From: CAYJAZ01 sp964368455
GTDB taxonomy: Bacteria > Desulfobacterota > Desulfovibrionia > Desulfovibrionales > Desulfovibrionaceae
Assembly (NCBI GenBank): GCA_964368455.1
Contig: CAYJAZ010000027.1
Coordinates: forward strand, 1 to 30,151
DNA length: 30,151 nt
Direction: 5' to 3'
Shown here: positions 6,835 to 16,100 of the stretch, piece after piece
How positions within the stretch are numbered: position 1 is the stretch's first letter
Layout: every line of letters begins with the position of its first letter
The notes under the pieces: model-generated
What the model was told of the DNA's origin: nothing
Database searches by the model: none
Seen by the model: the letters and a program-made list of their open reading frames with translations, nothing else
Translations under genes and position numbers: made by a program

Positions 6835-8151
6835 TTATTCTGGTATCATACCCCATCTTGGAAAGGTTGCGGCACCTGATCCGGTTGGAATATGCTTTGG
6901 AGTTCCGCCGTGCCTTGTTGTGAGGTATATTTGCTTTTGTCCTTGTTTTGAGGAAGAGTAGGCTATGAAGTAGCCGTCTGGTGCGAAGGCTGGTTGCTCG
7001 TCATTTCCTGGCCCGAAGGTGATTTGTTTTTCATGTCCTGAGAGTAGATCTTGCACAAAGATTCTATTACCGCTAGGTGTAAGTCTTGAGAAAGCGACGA
7101 GAGTCCCGTCTGGACTTATGGTAGGTTCTGTATTGTAATTTCCGTTAACGCTGACTCTGCTGACAATACCGTTACGCAAGTCTTTCATAAAGATTTGTGG
7201 CCCACCTAATCTATTTGAGGTGAAAACCATTTTTGAACCTGTTGCGTCGAAGTTTGGCGACACATTGATAGCAGATGATTGCTCAAGTGCCATTTCTTTT
7301 TCAAATCTGTAATTGAGTAGGAATATGTCTGGGTAGGTGGCTGTGGAAAGGCTCACGGCAACTTTATTATTTGGCATAAAAGATGGGCCTATGACGGTAT
7401 TTCCAGGAAAGCGTATTCTACGCACATTATTTGAAGTTCTATCCCAGACGCCAAGTCCATGAGTTGAATCGTCTATGTGTGAAAACACGACATATCTTCC
7501 GTCTGGCGACCATGCAGGCGAGAGGGCTAAACCGGCAAGATTTGTGATACGTCTTAAATCTCTTCCAGTGGGTTTTACAAGCCAGATATCTCTTTTCTTT
7601 TGGTTTACATCTTTTGCAAAAGCGAGTGTAGATTTGAAAAATTCATTTCTTCCTGTAAGGTGCTGCATAAATTCAGAACAGAATTGATCTGCAACTTTAT
7701 TTATAGTGGACATGGTTATATTTGAATAGGAATTTCCAAATACAAATTGTCCTGAATAGGTTTCAAATACACGTATTTGAGCTTCACTGTTTTCGTTATC
7801 GCCATTTGTCCATGCTTGTGTGATAAGTAAATCGGCACCAGCTATTTGGAAACGTTTGAAATCTATGTTATTTGCTTGCCAGCCGGCAAGGATTGTACCG
7901 CCTAAGATTGCGTCTGGATTAGTGAGTTTGACAAAGGGAAGAAATTCAAGATTATGTTTGATAGCATTATCTAGTTCTAAACCTAATATATTTGCTTCTG
8001 TATTTGGTGCTTTAAGAGGAGCTGCTATAGAAAGGTTGAGAATGCTTTGTCCTGCACCTTGAATATTGATTTTCACTGCATGTGCTTTATCTATATTTGT
8101 AAAGATTAAAGTCATGAACAATGAAGAAATAATCAAGAGTTTTTTTATCAT
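6835..8151 (-). CDS. tolB: Tol-Pal system translocation protein TolB
   Basis: This 438-residue periplasmic beta-propeller protein belongs to the Tol-Pal system, which keeps the outer membrane attached during constriction. A signal peptide covers about residues 1-25 (MIKKLLIISSLFMTLIF...AHA). An alpha/beta N-terminal domain follows to about 170. After it come repeated PD40 blades such as LSPAWSPDGRYVVFSHIDD, ISPDGTLVAFSRLTPSG and FAPDGYFIAYSSSKQG. The length matches the family. A GAGGG sits seven bases before the ATG. No pal, tolQ, tolR or tolA is adjacent. Its 3' end abuts repeat element A. Confidence 0.95.
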   Translation of the reverse strand: MIKKLLIISSLFMTLIFTNIDKAHAVKINIQGAGQSILNLSIAAPLKAPNTEANILGLELDNAIKHNLEFLPFVKLTNPDAILGGTILAGWQANNIDFKRFQIAGADLLITQAWTNGDNENSEAQIRVFETYSGQFVFGNSYSNITMSTINKVADQFCSEFMQHLTGRNEFFKSTLAFAKDVNQKKRDIWLVKPTGRDLRRITNLAGLALSPAWSPDGRYVVFSHIDDSTHGLGVWDRTSNNVRRIRFPGNTVIGPSFMPNNKVAVSLSTATYPDIFLLNYRFEKEMALEQSSAINVSPNFDATGSKMVFTSNRLGGPQIFMKDLRNGIVSRVSVNGNYNTEPTISPDGTLVAFSRLTPSGNRIFVQDLLSGHEKQITFGPGNDEQPAFAPDGYFIAYSSSKQGQKQIYLTTRHGGTPKHIPTGSGAATFPRWGMIPE

Positions 8152-8184
8152 GTATATACCCTCTTCTCTAGTTTTATATTCTTA

Positions 8185-8213
8185 TGAATAAAGCATTTAG
8201 TCTATAAGGTCAA
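8185..8213 (-). promoter_or_regulatory. Candidate tolB promoter
   Basis: On the minus strand TTGACC (8208-8213) and TATTCA (8185-8190) are 17 bases apart, about 35 bases before the tolB ATG. The -35 is good and the -10 is weak. Confidence 0.4.
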
Positions 8214-8245
8214 GTTTTAAAGCTAGGGCTATAAGTAATTTCAGC

Positions 8246-8273
8246 TTGACATATATTTACTGGCTTGTAGAAT
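8246..8273 (+). promoter_or_regulatory. Sigma70-type promoter of the glycosyltransferase gene
   Basis: TTGACA (8246-8251) and TAGAAT (8268-8273) are 16 bases apart, close to consensus. Transcription would begin near 8280, so the in-frame ATG at 8280 cannot have a ribosome site. This supports the downstream start. Confidence 0.7.
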
Positions 8274-8309
8274 TGAGACATGTCTTTAATAAATAAAGTA
8301 GGTATGAAG

Positions 8310-9083
8310 ATGAAAAATATAACAGCCTTGATGGTGACCTATAATGGCGATGAAACCTTAGAAAAATGTCTAGCTTCTTTGAAATTTTGTGAACATATTA
8401 TAGTTATTGACTCTTTTAGCACGGATAAAACAGAAGAAATTTGCAAGAAATATAATGCTTTATTTCTTCAGAATCCATTTGTTTGTATAAAAGATCAATT
8501 TGAAGTAGGATTAAAATATGTGCAAACTGAATGGGTTATCAGCTTAGATCAAGATGAAATGCTTTCAGAAGAATTGACGCAGTCTATACAAGAATTTTTT
8601 AATACTGATTTAGATGGCGAAGCAAAAAACAATGAATTTTCAGGCGCTTTTATTCCAAGACGTTCTTTTTTCTATCATAAATTTATGAAACATTCAGATG
8701 CCTATCCAGATTTTTTATTGCGTCTGTTTAAAATGAGTGATTTTTATATGACTTCTTCTGGCCCACATGAAGAATTACACACAAGGGGCAAGAGCACGAA
8801 GCTTAAAGGTGATATCATACATTATCCTTATACTTCTTTTCATCACTATGTGAGCAAATTGAATAATTATTCAGACTATGCTGCTAAGGAAAAAACAGCT
8901 CAAGGCAAGAAATTTTCACTTTCCAATGCAATTTTTCATGCTGCATGGGGTTTTTTGCGTATTTATTTCTTCAAAAAAGGCTTTTTAGATGGAAAAGCTG
9001 GCTTTATTATGGCTACACACCACTCTTTTTATACTTATATGAAATACATCCGTATTGGTGAAAACGATAATACTTGGCGCTAA
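8310..9083 (+). CDS. Family 2 glycosyltransferase (WaaE/KdtX-like)
   Basis: This 257-residue GT-A fold enzyme probably adds a sugar to the lipopolysaccharide core or another surface glycan. It starts MKNITALMVTYNGDETLEKC, the usual GT2 N-terminal strand and loop. IIVIDSFSTDKTEEIC follows (nucleotide-sugar region), and WVISLDQDEMLSEEL contains the acidic DQDE motif typical of the WaaE-like branch. The C-terminal part, with HHYVSKLNNYSDYAAKEK, also fits that branch. I chose the ATG at 8310: AGTAGG lies seven bases upstream, and the likely transcription start is near 8280. The sugar and acceptor are not evident. It is isolated, with no other polysaccharide genes nearby. Confidence 0.85.
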   Translation: MKNITALMVTYNGDETLEKCLASLKFCEHIIVIDSFSTDKTEEICKKYNALFLQNPFVCIKDQFEVGLKYVQTEWVISLDQDEMLSEELTQSIQEFFNTDLDGEAKNNEFSGAFIPRRSFFYHKFMKHSDAYPDFLLRLFKMSDFYMTSSGPHEELHTRGKSTKLKGDIIHYPYTSFHHYVSKLNNYSDYAAKEKTAQGKKFSLSNAIFHAAWGFLRIYFFKKGFLDGKAGFIMATHHSFYTYMKYIRIGENDNTWR

Positions 9084-9100
9084 TGCAAGCAAATTGAAAG

Positions 9101-9183
9101 AAAAAGCCCTTATTTTATACTTAGCTCATTTCATTTAAATATTTTAAAAGGAAAATTGCTCTTTATAAAGTAAGGGCTTTTTT
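9101..9183. terminator. Bidirectional terminator between convergent genes
   Basis: AAAAAGCCCTTATTTTATA (9101-9119) pairs with TATAAAGTAAGGGCTTTTTT (9164-9183) with one imperfect position, around a loop of about 44 bases. T runs are present on both strands. It lies between the ends of the glycosyltransferase (plus) and the hydrolase (minus). Confidence 0.75.
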
Positions 9184-9196
9184 ATTTTTTATACTA

Positions 9197-10105
9197 TTAT
9201 TTCACTTCTTCAAAGACATAGCCATTCTTTTCTTTTTTGACGAATGAAGCTTTTGGCCTGCCTATATGCATACCAGTGACCTTTATTTTATGTTTTCTTG
9301 CAAAATCAAGTAATTCTAAACGTGTATTTTGTGCCATAACAGGATCGTAGTCAAAAACAACACCTGTTTTTGGCAAAGGCATTTGTATTTTTTCAACATG
9401 CACTATATCGCCCCATATGAGTAGTGCGTCCTTTCCTTTACCAACAAAGAAGGCTGTGTGTCCAGGAGTGTGGCCATAAGTTGCAAGAGCACGTATATTA
9501 GGCATAAGTTCTAAACCTTCCTTATCTGGCGAATAAGAGAGATTTTTTGCTTGAGTTAAGGCTTTTGGTTCAAAGGTATGTATTTTTCCTTTGTAGGCTT
9601 CTGCCATTTTTTGTGCTTTTACAAATCCGCCTTGCTTTGCTTCAGGCATTTTTGCTTGAATATCTTTGTCTAGCCAATAGTCAAGCTCTTTTTTTGCAAG
9701 CCAAACATGAGCATTTGGAAAAGCAACTTTATCTTCTACAAGCATGCCACCGATGTGATCACCGTGTAGATGTGTAAGAAGAACTATATCTATGTCTTCT
9801 GGTTTAATATCTAATGTTTCAAGATGGTTAAAAAGTTGATTACCAAAACCAGAATCGACAAGAATAGTTTGCTTTGGCCCTTTGATAATGTATGTATTCA
9901 GATACATAGGAAAGTTTTTTTCTTTAAAATAGCTATTGATTTGACTTGGACTTGCATTTATTAAAACGCCAGTATTTCCCTTCATTTGATTTTCTGGTAA
10001 TATGTATACTTTATAGTCATCTACGTTATATTCACTAAAAGGCATTGCCTGTGCGACACTTACACTGAAAATCAAAACACAAATAAAGGCAAAAATTTTC
10101 TTCAT
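9197..10105 (-). CDS. Exported metallo-beta-lactamase-fold hydrolase
   Basis: This 302-residue MBL-fold protein has a signal peptide, MKKIFAFICVLIFSVSVAQA, so it should act in the periplasm. The zinc site is intact: HLHGDHIGG (HxHxDH), then GHTPGHTAF, the Asp of LLIWGDIVH, and a C-terminal His in GMHIGRP. The layout resembles the lactonase-like MBL branch (AttM/AiiA type). The substrate cannot be told from sequence, and I would not call it a quorum-quenching enzyme or a beta-lactamase. The chosen ATG at 10105 has AAGGAG seven bases upstream. An upstream in-frame ATG at 10180 would put 25 residues before the signal peptide and is unlikely. Confidence 0.88.
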   Translation of the reverse strand: MKKIFAFICVLIFSVSVAQAMPFSEYNVDDYKVYILPENQMKGNTGVLINASPSQINSYFKEKNFPMYLNTYIIKGPKQTILVDSGFGNQLFNHLETLDIKPEDIDIVLLTHLHGDHIGGMLVEDKVAFPNAHVWLAKKELDYWLDKDIQAKMPEAKQGGFVKAQKMAEAYKGKIHTFEPKALTQAKNLSYSPDKEGLELMPNIRALATYGHTPGHTAFFVGKGKDALLIWGDIVHVEKIQMPLPKTGVVFDYDPVMAQNTRLELLDFARKHKIKVTGMHIGRPKASFVKKEKNGYVFEEVK

Positions 10106-10205
10106 AATCAAACTCCTTAAAGTATTTTTTTCATAATACATGAAAGAATGAAGAATGTATATCTTTTTTACTTCAAGCATGTAGCTAATTATAAAGGAAA
10201 TTTAA

Positions 10206-10243
10206 AAAAGCAAAACCGACTTGTGAAAACACAAATCGGTTTT
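10206..10243 (-). terminator. Rho-independent terminator after infC
   Basis: On the minus strand AAAACCGATTTGTG, a TTTT loop and CACAAGTCGGTTTT form a 14-bp stem with one GU wobble, followed by GCTTTTTT. It ends the thrS-infC transcript before the MBL gene. Confidence 0.88.
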
Positions 10244-10285
10244 GTTTATTTTATAAAATTAGTAATATGAGTATATAAACTATCT

Positions 10286-10837
10286 TTATTTCTTGACTAA
10301 AGGCACTAAAAGCATTTGTAAAACTCTGCCCTCTGTACGAGCTTCTTGTTCTACTTTACCAATATCTTTTGTATCTTCGATAATACGATCAAGAATTGTT
10401 TCGCCACGATCTTTATGCACGATTTCACGGCCTCTAAAGAAGACAGAAACCTTACATCTATCGCCTTGCTCTAAAAAGCGGCGTATGTGTCGTACTTTTG
10501 TTTCGTAATCGTGATCGTCTGTTTTTGGACGAACCTTGATTTCTTTAATTTGTACAACCGTTTGGTTTTTCTTAGCTTCTTGCTTTTTCTTTTGTTGTTC
10601 GTATTTGAATTTACCATAATCCATAATACGGCAAACAGGAGGCTCGGCATTAGGAGAAACTTCAACAAGATCAAGGCCTTGTTCTTTAGCCATTTGCAAA
10701 GCGTCATTACGCTGCAAAATTCCTAATTGTTCAGCATCAGCGCCAATTACACGCAATTCTCTTGCGCGAATTTGTTCATTTCTACGAACACCATCTTGTG
10801 GTACATCTTTACGTGGTTTTACATTAGGCGAAGCGAT
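10286..10837 (-). CDS. infC: Translation initiation factor IF-3, with an AUC start codon
   Basis: This 183-residue IF-3 prevents premature 50S joining and proofreads start codons. The N-terminal domain contains RRNEQIRARELRVIGADAEQ and AEPPVCRIMDYGKFKYEQQ; the linker and C-terminal domain follow, with KVRPKTDDHDYETKVRHIRR. The first ATG/GTG/TTG-type codon in frame is a TTG at 10756, which would cut off the conserved RRNEQIRARE block. The frame stays open upstream only to a TGA at 10841-10843. The ATC at 10835-10837 is the only plausible start: AGGAGG (10846-10851) is eight bases upstream, and the length becomes normal. IF-3 genes often start with AUU or AUC, which lets IF-3 repress its own synthesis. 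The start overlaps the end of thrS by 14 bases. rpmI and rplT do not follow. Confidence 0.93.
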   Translation of the reverse strand: MASPNVKPRKDVPQDGVRRNEQIRARELRVIGADAEQLGILQRNDALQMAKEQGLDLVEVSPNAEPPVCRIMDYGKFKYEQQKKKQEAKKNQTVVQIKEIKVRPKTDDHDYETKVRHIRRFLEQGDRCKVSVFFRGREIVHKDRGETILDRIIEDTKDIGKVEQEARTEGRVLQMLLVPLVKK

Positions 10838-12785
10838 AGTTCATTCCTCCTCTTTTAAAAGGTTCTAGACATTCAGCAAGTATGAATTCGGCAAAGGCTT
10901 CTTTTGTGTAAAGGCCTAAATTATCGCCAATTCTTGGACGAACATTCATATTTGCATCTTCCATTTCTTTATCCCCTATAACAAGCATGTAGGGAACTTT
11001 TTCTAATTGTGCTTGGCGAACTTTGTAGCCAAGCTTTTCACTACGTGTGTCTAATTCTACACGCAATCCTTGCGATTGTAAATAGCTTTGTACTTCTTTT
11101 GCGTATGGAATATGATCGTCAGTAATAGTGAGTATTCTTGCTTGCTCTGGAGCTAACCAAGTTGGGAATGCACCAGCAAAATGTTCTGTAAGAACACCTA
11201 TAAAACGTTCAAGCGAACCTAGAATAGCTCTATGCACCATAACTGGACGATGTTTATCGTTGTCAGCACCAATATAATTAAGATCAAAACGTTCTGGCAA
11301 GGTAAAATCTACTTGAATAGTGGAAAGTTGCCATTCTCTGCCAATAGCATCAGTCACTTTAATATCGATTTTTGGCCCGTAAAAAGCACCATCGCCTTCG
11401 TTGATTTTGTACTCAAGGCCTTTTTTATCAACTGCATTGATAAGTGCAGAAGTTGCAATTTCCCAAGCTTCATCAGAACCGATGGATTTTTCAGGACGAG
11501 TTGAAATCATGATACGGTATTCAAAGCCAAAGAGCTTCATCAAATCGTCTGATAATTTCATCACGCCAAAAATTTCATCTTCTAATTGCTCAGGCATACA
11601 AATGATATGTGCATCGTCTTGTGTGAACTGTCTTACACGAAGAAGGCCGTGCAAAGCACCTGATTTTTCGTGACGGTGAACTACGCCAAGTTCAAAAAGA
11701 CGCTGAGGTAAATCACGGTATGACTTATTAGAATTATTGTAAATAATCATGTGGCCAACACAGTTCATTGGCTTAACGCCATGCACATCAACTGTATCTT
11801 TCACATCGTCGTGAATTTCTGTAAAATACATATTTTCACGATAGTTTTGATAGTGGCCAGATTTTTCCCAAAGTTCACGTCTTAAAACTTGTGGTCCTTG
11901 AACAAGCTCATAACCACGTTTCATATGTTCTTTTCTTAAAAAATCTTCTAAAATAGTACGAACTAACATACCCTTTGGAAGCCAAAAAACCATGCCTGGT
12001 GCAACATCTTCAGAAAATGTAAAAAGTTCTAATTCTTTACCTAATTTTCTATGATCTCTTTTCTTTGCTTCTTCTAGTCTTGTGAGATAAGCTTTTAGCT
12101 CTTTTTCTGTGGCAAAAGCTGTTCCATAGATACGAGAAAGCATTTTATTGTCTGAATTACCACGCCAATACGCACCAGCAACACTCATGAGTTTGAAAGT
12201 AGGCACAAAGGAAGTTGAAGGTAAATGAGGACCACGACAAAGATCTAAGAATTCGCCACATTTATACACAGAAACAGTATCTACGTCTAAATCATTAATG
12301 ATTTCAACTTTGTAATCTTCATTTTTTTCTTTAAATATTTTAATAGCTTCTTCTTTTGAATATTCAAATCTTTCAAAAGGAAGGTTTGCACGTATAATAT
12401 TTGTCATTTCTTTTTCTATTTTTTCAAAATCTTCAACAGAAAAAGCCTTTGGTGCGTCAAAATCGTAATAAAAACCATTAGCAATAGATGGGCCAATAGT
12501 AACTTTGACGTCTTTAAAGAGTTTTTGCACAGCGTCAGCCATGATATGAGCCGTTGAGTGGCGAAGAAGTTCTAAACCTTCATCACTTTGAAGAGTGATT
12601 GTTTCGATTTCTTCAGTATTTGCAGGCAATTTAGCAGAAACATCATATAAATCTTCGCTACCATTAATGCGTACAGCAACAACAGCCTTCATCTTCTTGC
12701 CTGAAAGATTTGCCTTTAATAAAGCTTCGATATTTTCAAAGCTTTCTATTGAACCATTCTCAAGTGCTACTTTATCGAGTAACAT
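10824..12785 (-). CDS. thrS: Threonyl-tRNA synthetase
   Basis: This 653-residue class II synthetase charges tRNA-Thr. In order: a divergent TGS-like domain (1 to about 60), the editing domain with HSTAHIMADAV (the HxxxH zinc-like site), and the catalytic core. The core shows MNCVGHM (zinc Cys), VVHRHEKSGALHGLLRVRQF (motif 2) and GSLERFIGVLTEHFAGAFPT (motif 3). The anticodon-binding domain forms the end. The preferred start is the ATG at 12785, with GGAG six bases upstream; an ATG four codons earlier would have that GGAG inside its own reading frame. It forms an operon with infC, and the last codons carry the infC ribosome site. Confidence 0.95.
   Translation of the reverse strand: MLLDKVALENGSIESFENIEALLKANLSGKKMKAVVAVRINGSEDLYDVSAKLPANTEEIETITLQSDEGLELLRHSTAHIMADAVQKLFKDVKVTIGPSIANGFYYDFDAPKAFSVEDFEKIEKEMTNIIRANLPFERFEYSKEEAIKIFKEKNEDYKVEIINDLDVDTVSVYKCGEFLDLCRGPHLPSTSFVPTFKLMSVAGAYWRGNSDNKMLSRIYGTAFATEKELKAYLTRLEEAKKRDHRKLGKELELFTFSEDVAPGMVFWLPKGMLVRTILEDFLRKEHMKRGYELVQGPQVLRRELWEKSGHYQNYRENMYFTEIHDDVKDTVDVHGVKPMNCVGHMIIYNNSNKSYRDLPQRLFELGVVHRHEKSGALHGLLRVRQFTQDDAHIICMPEQLEDEIFGVMKLSDDLMKLFGFEYRIMISTRPEKSIGSDEAWEIATSALINAVDKKGLEYKINEGDGAFYGPKIDIKVTDAIGREWQLSTIQVDFTLPERFDLNYIGADNDKHRPVMVHRAILGSLERFIGVLTEHFAGAFPTWLAPEQARILTITDDHIPYAKEVQSYLQSQGLRVELDTRSEKLGYKVRQAQLEKVPYMLVIGDKEMEDANMNVRPRIGDNLGLYTKEAFAEFILAECLEPFKRGGMNYRFA
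10846..10851 (-). promoter_or_regulatory. Ribosome-binding site of infC inside thrS
   Basis: AGGAGG on the minus strand lies in the thrS codons for Arg-Gly-Gly just before the final Met-Asn-Tyr-Arg-Phe-Ala. It is eight bases from the ATC start of infC. This position decides the non-standard start. Confidence 0.85.
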
Positions 12786-12850
12786 GCAAAACTCCATATA
12801 TAATACAAAATGTTAATCAACACAAAAGCAATAAAGCTTAAGTGGCACAA

Positions 12851-12878
12851 AGCCCTTATTTAACAATAAATAAGGGCT
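12851..12878 (-). terminator. Hairpin between tRNA-Val and thrS
   Basis: AGCCCTTATTTA and TAAATAAGGGCT form a perfect 12-bp stem with a 4-base loop, 17 bases after the tRNA 3' end. Only a short T stretch follows on the minus strand, so it may be a leaky terminator, a processing signal or part of the thrS leader. Confidence 0.55.
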
Positions 12879-12894
12879 CTGTGATGTTTTAAAA

Positions 12895-12970
12895 TGGTAG
12901 GAACGATCAGACTTGAACTGATGACCCCTTCCGTGTCGGGGAAGTGCTCTACCAACTGAGCCACGCTCCT
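12895..12970 (-). tRNA. tRNA-Val (anticodon GAC)
   Basis: The 76-base cloverleaf includes an encoded CCA. The acceptor AGGAGCG pairs with CGTTCCT (one GU), the D arm is GCTC...GAGC, the anticodon stem is CTTCC/GGAAG and the T arm is ATCAG TTCAAGT CTGAT. The anticodon loop reads CCGACAC, giving GAC for valine. Position 33 is C instead of the nearly universal U, which is odd. It lies between tamB and thrS on the same strand and has its own promoter. Confidence 0.9.
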
Positions 12971-12987
12971 AAATTATTACAGAAAGA

Positions 12988-13016
12988 AAGATATACATTT
13001 AGTATAAGAATGTCAA
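12988..13016 (-). promoter_or_regulatory. Promoter of tRNA-Val
   Basis: On the minus strand a perfect TTGACA (13011-13016), a 17-base spacer and TATCTT (12988-12993) lie about 18 bases before the tRNA 5' end. Confidence 0.7.
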
Positions 13017-13124
13017 GTTTTTATTTTCACTTATTTTTTTAAAGACAATATGACAAGATGCTGTAATCTCAATGTTTTTTTATTTTATAAAATATATTTT
13101 TATAAAAATTAGATTTTTTTATCT

Positions 13125-16100
13125 TTAATAATTCTTTTTCCATCGAAGTTCAGCTTCGCTATCGTCTGTTCCAAGTCTTGCTTTAACGTCAACACTTGGT
13201 AAAACTTCTACTTCGATTTTCACGGCTGTATCTTCTAAACCTTGCTCTACACCAAGATAAACCTTATCGCCTATATACGTACCAGCTTCGATAGTAGCAT
13301 CATTTAGATCATTTTCTTCTTCAATTTGCTTCTTTGTTAAACTGTCCTTACTGCCAAGTGTGAGCACATCTAGGCCAAAAGTTTTCTTAGCTACATTGAG
13401 AAAATTCAACTTTTGCAAACCAGGCGAAAGCAGTTGAGCTGTAGTTGTACCAACTTGTATGGCTTGAAATTGTGAAAGATCAGCTAATTCTTTACCATAC
13501 AGTGTTTGAGAAATAATTTCATCTATTGGCAATTGCGGATTACTTGTCAATTCTATTTGCAAATCTTCGCCAATACCTTTAATTTTTACTATACTTTCAA
13601 TAACTTGATTCGAACGTTCAAAGGCAACTTCATAAAATGGTTTTGCTGGATCGCCTGTAAAGGAAATGATTGAATTTGCAAGATCAAAGTTTTTACTCAA
13701 GAAATTGAAAGAACCTTTAGTAGAAGTCAAGTTACCGTTAATATTAAGATTTTCTGTTCTCGAATTTATAGAAAGCTCTCCACCCCATACAGAACCAAGT
13801 CCCATACCATAAAGTATGAGGTTATCAGGAATAATCAGCCTAATATTAGTGCTTGGCCTAAAAGTTTTAGCACGTAAAGTTCTAAAAGAAATTTTTTCTA
13901 TAGCATCTTCATTCCTTACTATTTGCAGGTTTTGCAAGGCATCAACTTTTGAATTAAGTTTGAGTTTTGAAAAGTCAAAAGAAGCTTCATTGATAAAGAC
14001 TTCGCCATTGATATCAGGTGAATTCAACATACCTTTGGCATTCAACTGAGAAGAAAAAACAAGATTTAAACCATCGAATTTAAAAGGCGAAAATGAATTC
14101 ATCACAGCTGAAGCATTTATCCTGTATTGATCCTCAACTTTATCAAGATAAGCATTGAGATAAAAAGGATAATCATTTCTATTGTATTTCTTTATTTCAA
14201 CTTCTTTGGCTTTATTTTCTTGCCCTTGTTTAGAAAGTGTGGCTTTGTCTTGTACAAATTGAAATTTCTCTCTAGATTTTATAATCGTTTCTTTATTTGT
14301 CTTAACTTGTTCTACAGTTTTCTTTACACTATTTGAACTATTTGCGTCATTTGCTCTCACTATTAATTCAGAACGTAAATCATTTGCTTTTAATTCTAAA
14401 TCTATATCATTCAAATACAATGCATTGAGATCGCTTATAAGAGAAGCTTTTGAAATATAAGCAAAAATATTATATTTTGGTTCAGCTAAAGTTCCATTCA
14501 TTGATAAATCAATCTTAGCATTTCCGTCTAATTTGAAATCTAAAAGAGGATAGAGTTGTAAAAAAGTTCCTATATTACCTAACCAATTAAAATCAAAAGA
14601 AAAAGCTCTAGCTTCATCAAAGAGCGTACCCTTTGCTAATGCCAATGGCAAAGAAGCATTTGCTTGAAATTCAGTCTTTCTTTTTCTGCCGAATTTCATA
14701 TCCATAAGTAATTGATTATTTTTGAAAAGCCCATCTAAATTGAGATGTAATTTTGCTGAATTTCTAACAAATTCAATGTCACTATAAGCAAGAGCGAGAG
14801 TGCCTTGCGGATTTGCCAAAGGGCCAGATAAATCAACATCTACCTTGAACATTCCAGTTGGAAAAAGCGTATTTTTTAGATATGAATTGACAAATGAAGA
14901 AGCTATATCAGTTTTAAGATAAAGATCTATAAAATCTGCTGTATAATTAAAATCAAGTTCAACACTTGCTTTTTTATTATTCTCAAACAAATACAATTTT
15001 GTTGGAGAAAGTTTGTAAGAAGAAGCAAAATCAAAAGTAATAGGCTTATCTAATTCTAATCTTTGTTTTGTGTGTTCTGAATCTGCTCTAAGTATTTCTA
15101 TTTTCAAGTATTTTGAAAAGAAATTTATTGAAGCTTTTGCGTCGAGTTCAAAAACACCTTTTGAAGATAAAGCTATGTCTATTTCATTTTCTACAGTTTT
15201 TAATGGATCACTAAAAGAGATCTTTACTTCTTCAAGAAGTTGGTTTGGAATATTGAAATCCTTACTCACTTCCTTCAATTGCAAATCTCTTACAAAAAGA
15301 TTTCCCTCTAATCTTGGATATTTACCATAGTAAAAATTATTAAAATCTAAAACATCTGTATTGAGTGTCAATTCTTTTAATGTAGTATTTGGAAAATCTA
15401 AATTGTAAAGAGCCGCATCTATGTGCATTTTCTGCCCTTTTACTGCAAAAAGCTCAACATAAGCATCACTTTGAATAGGAAATTCCCAATCTGCGTCTAA
15501 AAAAGAAAGATTACTTGCATCGATTACAGCTTTTCCACGAATAAATGGAATATACATTTCATCTTCTTCTACTTTTGTATTTTCAAAATCAAGCACAAGT
15601 GCTTCTGAATGTAGAATAGCTTCGTCCAAAATAAGGCTTATATCTGTAAAATCAAAGGTTTTTATATCAAAAAGATAGGCTGTTTCAAAATCAAAGGAAG
15701 ATGTTTTTCCATTTTTTAGCAAATTAATATTTTTTGAAAAAGCATCCACATAACCAGAAAGCTTTAATCTTTCGCCCAAAAGATTTATATTTGCCGTCAC
15801 AACAGTTTCAAGCTCTTTTGCACTTACAATCTTCACAAATTCTTTTTCTCTACCAGAAAGATATTCTTCAGGATAGTAATTAAGTCTTAAATCCTTTGTA
15901 TCAAGCTCTACCTTGGCATGCATATCAAAGATCTCACCCCAAAAAGTCAAAAGACCTTCGCTTTGTCCATGTATGCCATTAAATAAAAGTCCAAGATCGC
16001 CAACTCTTACCTTAGCTTCAGTTTTATCGTATCTACTATTCTCTAAATTAAGATTAAAATGTGGAATTTCAATATCTAAGAATTCTGAATAAAGATTAGT

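Noticed and set aside
8280..8309. Glycosyltransferase start at the ATG at 8280
   Set aside because: It coincides with the predicted transcription start and has no ribosome site; the ATG at 8310 has AGTAGG at good spacing.
10286..10756. infC starting at the TTG (156 residues)
   Set aside because: It would remove the conserved RRNEQIRARE block, which is in frame upstream; the ATC start with AGGAGG fits the normal IF-3 length.
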